Part shown: positions 9,748 to 21,675 of the stretch, in pieces | How the letters are laid out: the number at the start of each line of letters is the position of its first letter | How positions within the stretch are numbered: position 1 is the first letter of the stretch | Assembly: GCA_033032865.1 (NCBI GenBank) | Contig: JAWHQI010000023.1 | Coordinates: 186,001-250,000, forward strand | Direction of reading: 5' to 3' | DNA from: Dactylorhiza incarnata | Taxonomy: Eukaryota; Streptophyta; Magnoliopsida; Asparagales; Orchidaceae | DNA: 64,000 nucleotides | Made by a program: the position numbers and the translations under genes | The notes under the pieces: generated by a model | Databases searched by the model: none | What the model saw: only the letters and a program-made list of their open reading frames with translations | What the model was told of the DNA's origin: nothing

Positions 9748-11176
9748 TGTTGGGTTTTGTTGACCACAATAACCTTGATTTGAATAAGTCCCCGTCAAAC
9801 TAAGATGAATTGAGTTTGTATTTGATCATGCACTTTAGCTGTGATATTGCAAGTTATTACACTCTAAGTACAAACTAATGTCAGGTTTCAATGAGTCGTT
9901 AAACACAGGTCTATGCAATGTAATTCCTCATTGTGTAGACCAAAGTGTTGACTCATGTGAAATCTCTCTATTGGGATGTACTTCATATACTAAGTGATGG
10001 AGATGAAGGTCAGGAGTTGGTGTTGCTTTCCAGTAAAAAGGAATTTTGGTCTAAGTTAGAATTTGTCTATATATCTTAAGTACATACGAGTCATTCGTCG
10101 ATATTGTTTAAATATGTATAAACGAATTCGTCGATATCTTTTGAGGACCAAAATTTTCCTTAAGTAAGATCTTTCGTCTATTTAGAATAAATGAATTCGG
10201 CTAAATAGAATTGATGAATTTGGTATGTAAATTTCATCTATATAATTTCGACGAATTCTTCTATTCCCCTTAATCATTCGTCGATTCTTTTCTAGCCATT
10301 TAGATGAATCTGATTTTGCTGTCTCCATTTTAAATCATTGACGGACTACATTTTAGGGTTACCTCCATGTACAGTACACGTGTAAGCTTTTCTCGAAATC
10401 GCGCTTATAGTCGTTGAAGAAGAATTTTATAAGTATCTAAGTGCTATTTCGAAAAACCCTAATCGTGAATATGAAATCAAATCGAGTAATTTTTGTCTAT
10501 CGGCTATCTCGCTCTCGATCGATCTTCTGGTTGCGGACAAGAAACATTTCGCGATTCTTCTTCTCAAGTCATAGTCGACAAGATCAACTGAATCAGTTTC
10601 TCTCAATCAACATCTTGATTCTTTCGACTCTCAAGTTTCAGATCTAGTTTTCAAGTTAACAGATTTCTTCTTCCTCTATTCTCAATCGACTGAAGGACAT
10701 TTTCTAGGAAGAAGATATCTCCCTTTCATATCTGAAGAAAAGAACTCTCCCTAGAGTTTGTAAGTTAGATTCTTGTCAATCTCATTTGTTTTATAAAAAC
10801 AGCTTGATATATTCTTGTAGGAGGTTTGCCTCCGAGATATTTTGTAGATCCTTGTTTAGGGATCGAGTTGTAGGAGAAGTTTGTTCTCCGACTTTTTGTA
10901 GGAGTAGTTTGCTCCGAGCTGTAGGAGTTGAGACTTCGAGTTGTAAGATTTGGAAAAATCTGAGATTAGTGAAGTAGCTGAATCTAGCCTTGGAGTGCTA
11001 GATAGGCGAGGCGGGAAAGTGGACTACCCACATCGGGGAACCACTATAAAATCCTTGTGTTGTACTATGCTCATTTTTTTTGTGCTTTGTTGTTTAAATT
11101 TTTAATTCCGCTTAAAGCCATAGAATCCACCTATTCACCCCCTCTAGGTGATTTAGGTTGCGACTAGATACTTTCA
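9748..11176 (+). repeat. E2 3' LTR (about 1429 bp)
   Basis: It starts TGTTGGGTTTTG after the PPT and ends GATACTTTCA, matching the CTTTCA end of E1. It holds TTCGTCGATA-type motifs (about 10085-10310), a weak TATA (TTTATAAG near 10426), short GTAGGAG/GTTTGCTCCGAG repeats (10818-10945) and a CACCCCCTCTAGG block near the end. The sequence after 11176 changes to E3. Confidence 0.8.
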
Positions 11177-12628
11177 TAAATTATGATTGAGCTTTTGTAA
11201 TATATGAAATGATAAAGAGTGTAAGCATAGTATATAAGAGATTTCAAATATATAAATAAGAGTTTTAAGCAAGCGGAAGATTATAAGAAACATCTTTTTG
11301 TAAGCATGAAAATCATAAGTAGAAATATGAGTTTAAGTTTGAAAAAGTAAAGATGTTGTAACCTTTTTATGAAATCTCATAGTTTTACATGAAGTTACCA
11401 AGCATGAAATGAATATATTAAAAAGAGAATATACTACAATGTTACTTAATTTCAAGTTTTGGAGATACCAAACATTGTAGAGATCATGCTAGTTTATCTA
11501 GTGTATTTCTTATAGAAAGAGTAGTATAGATAAAGCATTAGAATCCAATAATCATGAGAAGAAGTGTTATGAAAGATAATGAAGTGCAAATAAGTGTATT
11601 TTGAGCAATGTTAACAAATGATTTAAATCACAAAATATAAGACATATGTAAAGTAAAGTGCACATTAAAACACAAGTATATTAACTTTCACACACTTTAA
11701 TGCACATAATTTTTAACAAAGTGATGTAATAACCAAGGTTTGCACAAGACACTTTACTATTCTTTCCAAGTAGTACTTTGTGGAGTTATATTTGTCTATA
11801 TTCTTTTGTTCACTTTTGTGAGACAGCATTCTCCGAATACACTTATTTTGCAAACCCAACACAAATTTTTGAACTTAACCACTTTTCTTAATTTCTTAAG
11901 TGCAATTCAAATGTAGTGTATGTAATAAACTTATGCAAGTTTTAATTCATTGTACAATTACAATACACAAGCAAGCATTTTTAGATTTAAACACACATGT
12001 AGATTACCAAAATAATTGAGTGAAGGGTATCATTATCAATCACAAAACATTTACTCATACTTAGAGGCATGCTAAGCTTTGTTCTACACATATTTTTCAA
12101 TATAATTGATGCACTTAATTAGATATATCAAAGCATAATAAGCAAACAATGTTCATAGTAATTTGAAGGAATAAATTTTAACATTGTAAATAATTCTAAA
12201 TAATAGAATTCATACATGCTTGATATTAGCAATAAAGATCATACAAATTTTTTTTTTTGAAATTTTTAATGAAAGGAAAAAAAAAACATATTTTTGAATT
12301 TTTGAATTTTAAAATTTTGTAGTTGATTTTTCATAATATTAATAAAACAAAAATAATAAATGTCGGTAATACAAAACTGAGTAGAAAATATAAACTAACA
12401 TATTTTTATAGATTTTTAGAAAATTTAAAAAACAGAAAATTCGAACACCCACGCTAGCGTCGGCGCTAGTGCTAGCACGACAAATAGTGAGAGAAATTTT
12501 GAGAATTTTAAAAAACTATTTTTTGATATTTTTAAGAGTCTTAATAGTAGTCTTATGCAAGAATTTTGAAATTTTTGGAGATGTCTTGATTGCTCAAATC
12601 GCATAAACTTTAGTGTTTTTCATATAAC
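11177..12628 (-). other. Non-coding AT-rich 3' region of E3
   Basis: No gene is seen here. On the minus strand, 11450-11560 aligns with E9 50940-51050 (shared words include CATGAGAATTGGATCCTAATGC-like sequence and ATCTCTACAA). The stretch therefore belongs to the element's 3' untranslated region. A small CpG-rich inverted cluster (CGCTAGCGTCGGCGCTAG) lies near 12452-12470. Confidence 0.6.
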
Positions 12629-13219
12629 TCATCCTAAGATGTGTAAGACTCCTAATTCTAACCTTAACATTTGAAACCTTGCATCGGGAAGAGGGTTAGT
12701 GAATAAAACTGCAAGTTGAGAGTCTGTGCCAATGAAACTTATTCTAACATTTTCCTTTTTAATGTGATCCCTTATGAAATGATGACGTACATCTATATGT
12801 TTGGATCTAGAATGGTGTACCGGATTATTTGTAAGATCAATGGCACTTTTGTTGTCACATTTCAATTCAATATGTTTTAGATGAAAACCAAAGTTCTCTA
12901 GAGTTTGACTCATCCATAGTGCTTGTGCACAACAACTCCCTAATGCAATGTATTCGGCCTCCGTGGTGGAGAGTGCAACCAAATATTGTTTCCTACTAGA
13001 CCATGCAACTAATGAAGGTCCTAGAAAATGGCAAGTGTCGCTAGTGCTTTTTCTATCAAGAGAGCATCTGGCGTAGTCCGAATCAAAATAGCCATGAAGT
13101 GTAAATGAATTATTATGCGGGTAACATAATCCTAATCTAGATGGCCCAATTAGATATCTAAATATTTGTTTTACCGCTTTTAAATGAGATTTTTTTTGGA
13201 TTGTCTTGAAATCGAGCAC
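12629..13219 (-). pseudogene. E3 copia RNase H
   Basis: A 196-codon minus-strand stretch with the complete copia RNase H pattern: YFDSDYARCSLDRKSTS, WSSRKQ, TTEAEYIALGSCCAQALWM, the CDNKSAIDLTNNP block, RSKHIDVRHHFIRDHI, and a C-terminal TDSQLAVLFTNPLP, where the usual consensus is ADIFTKPL. It overlaps the RT-connection segment in another frame, so at least one frameshift separates it from RT. Confidence 0.85.
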
Positions 13220-14430
13220 ATAAGCTTACGACAAACATAATATCGGGTCTAGTTGCACTTAGATAAAGTAGAGATCCTATCATACCTCTATATAAAGTTT
13301 GATCAATTGAAATTCCCGATTCATCTTTTCCTAATTTTAGTGATGCACTCATTGGTGTAGAAGCATGTTTAAGGTTTTCAAATCCAAAGCATTTAAGCAT
13401 ATCAAAGACATATTTAGTTTGACATATAAAAATACCATCAACTCTTTGTGATATTTGAAAACCAAGAAAATAAGAAAGTTCTCCTACTAGACATATTTCA
13501 AATTTATTTTTCATCACTAAAATAACTTCATTACACAACTATTCATTAGTAGATCTAAAGATTATATCATCAACATATATTTGCAAAATAATCAAATCAT
13601 CATTATTGTGCTTAATGAAGAGAGTATTATCGACACTTCTCATAATATAACTGTGCTTTAATAAAAATGATGTAAGTCTTTCATACCATGCACGGGGAGC
13701 TTGTTTTAAACCATATATAAAGCGTTTTTTCTAGTTTATAAACATGATTGGAAAAATTTTCACTAATAAAACCGGAGGATTGTTCAACATAAACTTCTTA
13801 TTTTACAAACTCGTTTAGAAAGGCACTTTTTACATCCATTTGAAATAGTTTTATTCTTTTAAAGCTTGCAAATGCTAGAAAAATTTGTATAGATTCCAAT
13901 CTAGCAACGGGTGAAAAAGTTTCATCAAAATCTATCCCTTCGATTTGTGAATATCCATGAGCTACTAAGTGTGCCTTATTTCTAGTGATTCTAGACTCAC
14001 CATCTAATTTATTTTTAAAAATCCATTTTACACCTACAATCGGGTGATTAGATGGTCTTTCTACTAATTTCCAAACATTATGTCGATTAAATTGATCTAA
14101 CTCTTCATTCATAGCCAAAAACCAAAATTCATTATTTAAAGCGGTAGAAACGGTTTTTGGTTCTATTTCGGAAACAAAACATATATTTGAATAAGATTCA
14201 TGAAGAGAAGAGTGAGTTCTTACCCCAATAGATTGTTCACCAATTATTAGCTCCCGTAGATGATCCTTTGTAAATTCCAAAGTGCTTGGAGGCACATAGT
14301 CATCTTCCTTGGCCTCCTCTTTCTCTTCTTTGGAAGGTTCCTGATCACCATGCTCCAAAGGTGGTAAGAGATCATCCTCTTTGCCTCCGGAAAGTCTTTC
14401 TACACAAGGAACAAGCTCATCAAATTTCAC
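13158..14430 (-). pseudogene. E3 copia reverse transcriptase, broken
   Basis: The N-terminal half (14430-13798) contains [45 protein letters not shown] and [11 protein letters not shown]. The central YVDD catalytic box is readable near 13570-13582 (QIYVDDIIF), but a stop follows shortly after. The C-terminal half (13538-13158) has ELSYFLGFQISQ and GSLLYLSATRPDIMFVVSLCARFQ. Frame breaks lie between about 13800 and 13540. It once copied element RNA to DNA. Confidence 0.8.
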
Positions 14431-15200
14431 ATTAATTGACTCTTCAACTTTACTATTTTTTTATTAAAAATTCTATAAGCTTTACTAGTTGAAGAATACC
14501 CAAGAAAAGTTCCTTCATCGCATTTTTCATCAAACTTTCCCAAGTTATCTTTAGTATTTGAAATAAAACATTTACAACCAAACACTTTGAAATAAGATAC
14601 GTTAGGCTTCTTTTGAAAATAAAGTTCATATGGTGTGTGATTAAGAGATGGGTGAAGCATGATTTTATTCATAACATAACATGATGTATTTACGGCTTCG
14701 GCCCAAAAGGACTTAGGCAATTTATATTCACATAGCATAGTGCGTGCTAGTTTTTGAAGTGTCCTATTCTTTCTTTCTACAACACCATTTTGTTGTGGTG
14801 TGCGTGGTGCGGAGAAATCATGTTTAATGTCTAACATATCACAAAAAGATGTAAACTTTTCATTTTCAAATTCTCCTCCATGATCCGAGCAAATGTATTT
14901 AATTTTTAAATCACTTTCATTTTGAATACGAGTACATAGTTTTGCAAATTCGCAAAACGTATCGGATTTGGATGAGAGAAATAGTGTCCAACAATATCTT
15001 GAAAAATCATCTATTAAAACATATGTATATGATCTACCACCAAGACTTGCGGTGCTAACGGGACCAAAAAGATCCATATGAATTAATTGCAAGGGTCTTG
15101 AAGTAGAAATAAAATTTTTACTTTTGAAATAGGATCTAGTTAATTTACCTTTTTGACATGATGAACAAAGTGAAGGTAAAGTTCCTTTTAACCTAGGCAA
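14427..15200 (-). pseudogene. E3 copia integrase core
   Basis: A 257-codon frame: CSSCQKGKLTRSYFK, LIHMDLFGPV with the first catalytic Asp, YTYVLIDDFSRYCWTLFL, CSDHGGEFEN with the second Asp, and TPQQNGVVERKNRTLQ with the catalytic Glu. It is followed by the FGCKCFISNTKDNLGKFD and GYSSTSKAYRIFN blocks typical of the copia integrase C-terminus. The catalytic triad looks intact, but the frame is cut off from neighbouring domains. Confidence 0.85.
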
Positions 15201-15269
15201 TCCTCTAATTAAATCACTTTTGGCAAGTTTTACAATAAGCTTTGTTCTAGCATGTCTTAGCCGCCTATG

Positions 15270-15701
15270 TCAAAGATCTAATTCATCATTTTTAGTGATA
15301 AAATATTTTATAGATGATTTACAAAGATCATGAAAAGAAACTATATAAACATTATGTATTCTTGGTGCAGTTAGTAAAATATCTTTTGTAGTAGGATTGA
15401 AAATTTTGCATAAATTAGTGAAATATTCAAATAAAACATCTAATCCTTTATCGCATAATTGGCTAATATAAATTAGATTGTGTTTTAGCCCTTTTACATA
15501 AAGAACATTAGATATCGTAAAGAATCCGTTACCAACTGTACCAATTCCCATGATCCTTTCTTTTCCGTTATCGCCAAGCGTCACGATCCCTCCCTTCTTC
15601 TTTTCTAGGCTAAGGAACTTTGCTTTATTGCCCGTCATGTGCTTGGAGCATCCAGAATCCAAGTACCACACGTCTTCATTTTCCTTAGCCTTCTTGCACA
15701 T
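15270..15701 (-). pseudogene. E3 protease and GAG-pre-integrase region
   Basis: VWYLDSGCSKHMTG is the copia aspartic protease active site (D-S-G). It is followed by GDNGKERIMGIGTV and NVLYVKGLKHNLIYISQLCDKG, the conserved pre-integrase start. A stop falls at the end of this stretch, separating it from integrase. Just upstream on the minus strand (near 15780) the motif QIWVPKA is readable; E9 ends its coding at the matching HIWVPKG. Confidence 0.8.
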
Positions 15702-16102
15702 CTAGAAAGAAGATGAGAGTAAAGATCCGGATATCCAAGCGGTACCACTCATAGAATAAGTGGAAGCCTTAGGTACCCAGATTTGCTTTAAAGTAGTTTG
15801 TTTTAATTTCCTGCAAGAACTAGACGTGTGACCAAACCAATAACAGTTTGCACATGTAATAAAGGGGGTTTAAACCCTTTTCTGGAAAATTTTTCTTGCT
15901 GGAAGGAATCAGATTTACAGAAGAAAAAGGTTTTGCAAAAGAAATCATTGATTTTTTGTATTAGGTACTAGCGCCGGGCGGTAGCCCTCGCCTCGATATC
16001 TGAGCCAAATTTTCAAGAACCATATCACTGGTTCCCTAAAATCATATCGAGTGAATTATGGCCTATTCCAAATTTTTTAATGGCCATTGTGAGATCACGA
16101 AC

Positions 16103-17618
16103 TTATACTTTAAGTGAGGAATTTTCATTCACAAGCATGACACACTTATTTTCAAAACTTTTTTTATTATTTTTTATTTTCACAAGAGAGGCTTCTAATT
16201 TTCTTTCTAATTCCCCCTTCTCTTTTGTAAGAGTTTTGGCATGGGAGAGGGCTTTAGAAAGTGACTCTTCAATATCTTTTGCCATTTTAGTGGTGTGATC
16301 ACACTCTTGGCAAGAAACTTTTCTTTTTTCTAAAACAATTAATTTTTTGGAAAGCTTTTGATTTTCTTTAATTAGAGATTCATTTTCACGATTCAATAAA
16401 ATATTATCTTTCATATTTTTATCAAAAGTTTTGCAAGTTTTAAGAAATTCATTAAAGAGTCCATCATAAGTGGGAGGAGTTACCTCAGTGTCGCTAAGAA
16501 CACTGGTGTCGTCGTTGTCGTTTCCTTGTCCCATGAGGCACATTTTTGCTTCCTCATTTTCGCTTGATGAAGACTCGCTTGATCCTTCGGAGGAAGAGTC
16601 ATCCTATGTTCTATCTTTTAGCACCTTCTTCTTTTCCTTCCCTTTGTGCCACTTTTCTTTTTTCTCCTTCAAAAACTTTGGGCACTGGCTCCCAATATGC
16701 CCAGTCTTCCTACAATGATAGCATTCTAGTGGAGGTCTTTCTTCTTCATCATCGCTCTCCTTTTTCTTCTTTGACGTGACCCTTTCCACCTTGCATCCTT
16801 TTGTAAATATTTCTGGAAGGTGTTTCTCCTTTCCGGATTTTGCATGAACTTTCGGAAGTTCTTTACCAAAAGGCTTTCTTCATCTTCATCCTCATCCTTT
16901 TGGCACACCTTTGATTTTAGTGCCAACGCCTTCTTTTTTGTTTCTTTGTTGTATTCATCATGTTGGATCTTAAGTTCTACCTCATGGGTTTTGAGATTCC
17001 CAATGAGGCTCTCAACTTGGAGCGTTCTTAGATTGTGCGACTCCGAGATAGCCGTCACCTTCAGATTGAATTTTGGAGGAAGGGATCGAAGAATCTTTCG
17101 GACCAAGTCGCTGTTGGAGAAGGTTTTTCCAAAAATTTGGAGGCATTGATGATCTTGGTGAAGCGCGTGTACATGGCATCAACATCTTCGCTTTCATCCA
17201 TCCGGAACTTTTCATATTCTGACTCCAGTTGGAAAAGCTTTGAATCTTTAACCTGCGATGTACCTTCATGAGTAATTTCTAAATGATTCCAAATATCATG
17301 TGTAGTAGTACATGCAGAAATTCTATTAAATTCACTTCTATCTAACGCACAAAATAAAGCATTCATGGCCTTGGCGTTATTTTTGCATTTAAGTTTATCC
17401 ATATCATCCCACTTATCCTTAGGTTTTTCTAATGTTACTTCTTCAACTACAATTGTAGGAGGAGAGTATTCCTCTTCTACCATATTCCATACCTCAATAT
17501 TTAGAGTCATAAGAAAATATCTCATCCTATTTTTCCAATAATTATAATCTGACCCAGTAAATAGTGGAGGTCTACTAATTCTTTGTCCCTCGGAAAAAGC
17601 GAGATCATAAGACGCCAT
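16103..17618 (-). pseudogene. E3 Gag with CCHC knuckle and coiled coil, frameshifted
   Basis: The start ATG at 17618 follows a leader shared with E9. The N-terminus MASYDLAFSEGQRISRPP leads into GSDYNYWKNRMRYFL, the UBN2-type Gag fold, and continues to about 17061. A frameshift near 17100 moves to VRKILRSLPPKFN (17106-16726). A further frame holds the knuckle CYHCRKTGHIGSQC (16789-16604). The C-terminal 146 codons (16543-16103) form a Lys/Glu-rich coiled coil with VSCQECDHTTKM. Together they are a complete but broken Sirevirus-type Gag. Confidence 0.8.
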
Positions 17619-17653
17619 TATTCCTGGTTTTTAAACCAATTTAGAATAACCTT

Positions 17654-17665
17654 GCTCTGATACCA
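17654..17665 (-). other. Primer binding site of E3 (tRNA-iMet)
   Basis: On the minus strand this reads TGGTATCAGAGC, two bases after the LTR end CCAACA. It is an exact match to the usual plant copia PBS. Confidence 0.9.
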
Positions 17666-18416
17666 CTTGTTGGATCGATAAGCGCCCTTAGAGGGGGGGT
17701 GAATAAGGGGATAAAAATTCTTGTAAATATTTATGCAATTTACTAAATTGTTTTTAGAGTAAATGAGAGCAAAATAATAATTTAGCTAAAAGAAGAAATT
17801 AATGCAATTTGCAATTTTATCATTTACACCAAATAAAAGAAATCAAGTAAACACAAATAGATACATGATTGTATTATATAAAAAGGATTTTACATAAATT
17901 TGATTTCAATATCGCTAGAAATCGGAGGCATACAAATTAAAATGATTTTTCCTTTTCTATACCGACTCGTATCCCCACGAACCGGTTGGCTTTAGTCTAT
18001 CCTTCCCCGGATATAGCCTCAAGCCGCTCTAGTCAATCCTTCCCGGATATGGCCTCGAGCACCCCCTAGATCTAATCACCTAGGCCTAGTCGCCAACTCA
18101 CACGGCGAATTCCCCCTAATCCACGCAAGGACCTAGTCGCCAACACAAGGCGATTTACCTATAAGGATTCACAATAAAGAAATAATACAAATAAAAACTC
18201 CCTTTATGAGATTTTCTGGAGTTGATGATGAAGGACCGTTGTAGCATAAGCGAGGTTGAAGCGATCGTTCTTCGGATGCAGCGTGTTGGCTTCCTTCTCC
18301 AGAAATTTTCTTTAGCTTTAAGTGTGAGAAGACTTTTCGACAGTGTTACAGCTCTTAAAATTTGGCATAGTAGTTCTCTCTGGGATGAGGTACCAAAACG
18401 AGGGAGAAAGCTTCAA

Positions 18417-18423
18417 TTTATAG
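18417..18423 (-). promoter_or_regulatory. TATA box of the E3 LTR
   Basis: CTATAAA on the minus strand, positioned as in the related E9 LTR (TATAAAT at 45149), directly after a run of GCGCC/GGCG inverted motifs. Confidence 0.5.
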
Positions 18424-18680
18424 AGCCTGTCGATAGTGCCTGTCTTAGCTCCTAATGCCTCCGATAGCGTTCGTGTAGAGACTGTTACAAAACCGTCGCG
18501 GCATGACGTTGTTCACGGTCTAGAGATAGCGCCAGGCGATAGCTACTAGCGCCTGCGGTAGTGCTAACGCTTGCGGTAGCTCCTAGCGCCTGCGGTAGCG
18601 GTCGTGTAGAGGCAGTTATGTAACCATCGTGGCATTGCATTGTGGCATGAGCTGGAGCTAGCGCCAAGCAATAACGCTAA
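18424..18680 (-). repeat. CpG-rich inverted motif cluster in the E3 LTR
   Basis: Recurring words on the plus strand are TAGCGCCAGGCGATAGC, CTAGCGCCTGCGGTAGC (twice) and CGATAGCG, forming imperfect palindromes around GCGCC/GGCGC. The cluster is immediately upstream (minus-strand sense) of the TATA box and is a decayed equivalent of the E9 GTCGCC-GGCGAC array. Confidence 0.6.
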
Positions 18681-18831
18681 AGTTCAGAAATGTGGTTCCA
18701 TGCTTCTTTCTACCTATGGAGTACTATTGCACATATAGTTCCTGCACTCTATAAACACACGACAAACAAGATCAAATACAATATGGGATTTGTTATTCTC
18801 AAATAAAGGGATGTGACACACATGTCCAATA

Positions 18832-19537
18832 GTCGCCCCTCGGTGCACCGTCTTATGGAATATGCCGAAAAACGTCGACGAGTACGGCTTAGCTCAATGT
18901 GGCCATCCAAGTTGAAAAAGGGTTTGTGGATGGAGTGTGCCTTGATAACACAATACGTGCAGCCTCGAGTCGACGTATATGGTGATTATTTCTATTGGTG
19001 CTTAGACGCACCTGTGAAATATATATTATTATTGCTTGCTTGCAGGGAAGGAGAACCACCGCCCTGAGCATGGGGTGGGGTCGTTATAAATCTGGGTCAG
19101 CTAAAGCTAACCGGTTACTTGTTTTCCCGCTGCTTGGTGGATTGTTTTTGACAGGTCCTGGCGAGACGAGCGGGAAATAGCAGGTTGGATCCCTAGCTGC
19201 TACGCTTTACTGGCCCTCGAAGGCCCAAGTGTTTTGTTTACTACTTTTCATGTGTGGTCGGCCTGCGTGCCGATGTTTGGAAGTCACTGTTGATGTAAAC
19301 ACGTTTTGTAACTAACTTTATGTATTTTTATTCCTAGTGAACAAGTGGACAAACAATGTAATCTGGTTTTAATTTCAATAAATGCTTCCGTTGTGTACGA
19401 CTCTGTGTATGCTGAGATGGTTTTGTTTGAAACTATTTAACTGCTAATCAATTAATGCGCGTTACTGTCCATTTAATATGGCGTGGGGTCCCGACCGGAC
19501 CCACTGTTATATTCTATGTGACGGGGCGGGTGTTACA
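18832..19537 (+). repeat. Gypsy-type LTR, 3' portion, into which E3 inserted
   Basis: The stretch ends GGGGCGGGTGTTACA at 19537, a typical Tekay-like gypsy LTR end. AATAAA signals lie near 19378 and GT-rich sequence precedes the end. The left part is missing because E3 abuts at 18831. The bases to the right resume copia RT coding (E4) with no gypsy internal sequence, so this is best read as a solo LTR that landed in E4. No coding potential is supported here. Confidence 0.55.
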
Positions 19538-20577
19538 TGACACATGAAATTTGACCAAGTGGTAAAGAGTTTTGGATTTCAGTCCAGACTTTCTGACAAA
19601 TGCCTTTACCACCGCTCTATATCAAATAAAACAGTCATCATATGTCTATATGTGGATGACTTGTTGATTCTGGAGTCGGATCTTGTTGCAGTAAAGGATA
19701 TCAAATCCACTCTTGCAAAAGAATTTGACATGAAGGACCTAGGTCATGTCGATACCCTTTTAGGCATGAAAGTTATAGTTGATAAGGGTAGGGTTACTTT
19801 TACTCATGCTCATTATATTGAGCAACTTCATTCAACCTGGGGATATAAAAACTGTAGGCATGTAGAGAGATATTTATATCATAATGCTAAATTGAGTCCA
19901 AATGTTGGGACTAGCATTGATCAAGTGAAATATTCCAAAATAATTGGTAGTCTCATGTACACAAGTTGTACTCAACCAGACATTGTCGTCTCTGTTAGCA
20001 TGCTGAGTCGCTTTACCCATAGTTCGAGCAAAGAGCATTGGGATGCTCTCGACAGGCTGATGAGATACTTGTCAGGCACTAAAATTCACGTCTTGTGCTA
20101 CACTAGTTATATACCCTTCTATTGTGGATGGATATTCTGATGCCTCGTGGTGTTCAGAAGTCAGTAACAGCAAGTCTACCAGTAGATACATATTCACTCT
20201 GGGTGGAGCTGTCATCACTTGGAAATCCAAAAAATAGACTTGTATAACATTATTTTCTATGGAAGCCAAGTTGTTTGTCTTAGCTTCGGCTGGTGAAGAG
20301 GCAGACTAGATGAGGAATCTAATACTAGATATTCCCCTGTCTAGGTTACAAATCAACTCTCTGAGCTTGTATTACGATAACCAAGCAGCAGCTCAAGTCG
20401 TTAATAATGTTCTCTATAATACTAAGAGGAGACATGTACGACTGAGACATGCTCAGCTAAATTATCTGAAAGAACAAGGAATTATCTCTTTGATCGATGT
20501 GCGATCAAAAGATAATCTAGCTAATCCATTGACGAAAGGAATGCCCAAAAACTGGTTAATCAAAACTGTTGGGTAAA
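19538..20577 (+). pseudogene. E4 copia reverse transcriptase and RNase H fragment
   Basis: Downstream of the gypsy LTR end, the frame reads MKFDQVVKSFGFQSRLSDKC, then ICLYVDDLLI with the YVDD catalytic box (near 19650), EFDMKDLGHVDTLLGMKV, SLMYTSCTQPDIVVSVSMLSRF, and RNase H pieces SNSKSTSRYIFTLGG, YYDNQAAAQVVNN and a C-terminal DNLANPLTKGM. Stops and a frame change lie between about 20130 and 20310 (TAG at 20234 and at 20307). It belongs to a different copia lineage from E1-E3. Confidence 0.8.
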
Positions 20578-21438
20578 TAGGACTAAAGGCGATTTAGATC
20601 ACCTTAGTCTAAATATCTTTTTGATTCTTCCTGTTTTCCTTTGTCAAAGCTAGAATGTTGTGGTCAGTTGATATTTTTGGTTGTTGAGTACTAATCTTGC
20701 GAGTTATTCCAAATTTGTTAACATAATCTGACTCAGCTTGACTCTTCTTTAGTTAATGAGATTCATTCTAAACTTGATGATCTCCACTTAACTTTAGAAA
20801 AATAGTAACTATGACATTCCATAGTAGAACACAGATATAGTTGCGATGTCCAGAAGTCCATAAATCATTTCGTTGGAAACTGATATTTGATTCTGAGGTT
20901 GAACCTGTAATACTCTAAGCAGGTCTCCTTCTAGTTGATTATTAAGTACTACATTTCTTTTTGTAGAACTAGATATAAGTACATTTTCGAAGGATGAATT
21001 CATTTCTAATGAAATTCTCTGTTGGAAATTACAAGAGTTGATGTTGATGGAGGAGCACTGACAGGATGGGATCTTGAACATGATGATTTGCTATGCGTCT
21101 AAGGCTGACGACAGTTAGAGTATTATTTGTTTCCTTTGTTTTATCTCTGCTTAGAGAACTGTTTAGCTCTTTCTTTGATACGTCTGTTTATTTTAAACTT
21201 TTATGTTCTTTTTGTTGATTCTAGTCACTATGTATGTTGGATTTGTGTTATGATCGTACTTTAGACTGTTCTATGGTGCAGCTGAGATTTATTGTTTATC
21301 CTTATGCGTGCATACAATTTTCTTTGAGTCTAATCTAATTTGCAGGTGTTGGACATGATTGTGTACTTTTCACGATTGGTTGAATTTACACAAACCACCC
21401 TAACCGACGTCTAGTTTACCGCGGACATAAGAGAAGAT
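20578..21438 (+). other. E4 non-coding 3' region
   Basis: I see no gene. The stretch lies between the RNase H stop and a probable LTR start, as in many copia elements. A purine-rich GACATAAGAGAAGAT at 21424-21438 is a candidate polypurine tract. Confidence 0.4.
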
Positions 21439-21675
21439 TGTTAGGTATTTAATTTTATGTCCGCGCGTGTCGAACCGACTCGGTAGGCCTTAATGAGTTT
21501 CATGTCAACCTACGACTCGACTGTACGCTGGAGGTATTATAAGTAGTTATTCCAAACTTGATGGATTAATGTAGAATATCTTGAGCGGCCTCTAACCCTT
21601 ACAAAGTTTTCGTAGCTTGCTCTGTCACCCTATGGTAGAAATACTTTGCCCCTCTATTTTTACAATATAAAATAG
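21439..21675 (+). repeat. Probable E4 3' LTR, start only
   Basis: TGTTAGGTATTTAATTTT follows the candidate polypurine tract and resembles copia LTR starts. The right boundary cannot be placed; an inverted-repeat unit begins near 21676. Confidence 0.35.

Larger units (their letters stand above)
6181..11176 (+). mobile_element. E2: Ty1/copia element, 3' part with RNase H, extra ORF and 3' LTR
   Basis: The left side is cut by E1 at 6180 inside the RNase H coding sequence; the rest of pol is beyond the window. The visible order is RNase H, TTCGTCGATA-type motif cluster, TATA box, extra ORF, PPT and 3' LTR. E2 shows that the extra ORF of this family lies downstream of a normal pol, explaining where the extra ORF of pol-less E1 came from. 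Right of its LTR end (11176) the sequence is the non-coding 3' region of E3, so E2 inserted into E3. The expected right target duplication is TAAAT at 11177-11181. Confidence 0.8.
11177..18831 (-). mobile_element. E3: Sirevirus-like Ty1/copia element, minus strand, nearly complete but decayed
   Basis: Read on the minus strand: 5' LTR (18831-17668), PBS, gag with coiled coil and CCHC, protease, integrase, RT, RNase H, then a long AT-rich non-coding 3' region cut at 11176 by E2. The 3' LTR is not in the window. The leader and first gag codons are almost the same as in E9 (45922-46010), and the 3' non-coding region matches E9 near 50940-51050. E3 is therefore an old, full-coding relative of the pol-less E9. 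Stops and frameshifts are scattered throughout. Confidence 0.8.
17668..18831 (-). repeat. E3 5' LTR (about 1164 bp, minus strand)
   Basis: On the minus strand the LTR ends ...GATCCAACA next to the PBS, with the CCCCCCCTCTAAGGGCGC block near its end, as in the E9 LTRs. The opposite end aligns with the E9 LTR start (TTTGAGAATAACAAATxCC in both) and terminates at TCCAATA (18825-18831), a mutated TCCAACA. It contains a CpG-rich inverted-motif region (18424-18680) and a TATA box (18417-18423). Confidence 0.75.

Noticed and set aside
18832..19537. Minus-strand gypsy LTR starting TGTAACACCCGCCCC
   Set aside because: The minus reading also gives a plausible LTR start, but the AATAAA signals and the similarity of the GGGTGTTACA end to other plus-strand LTR ends favour plus. 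Orientation remains less certain than the identity.
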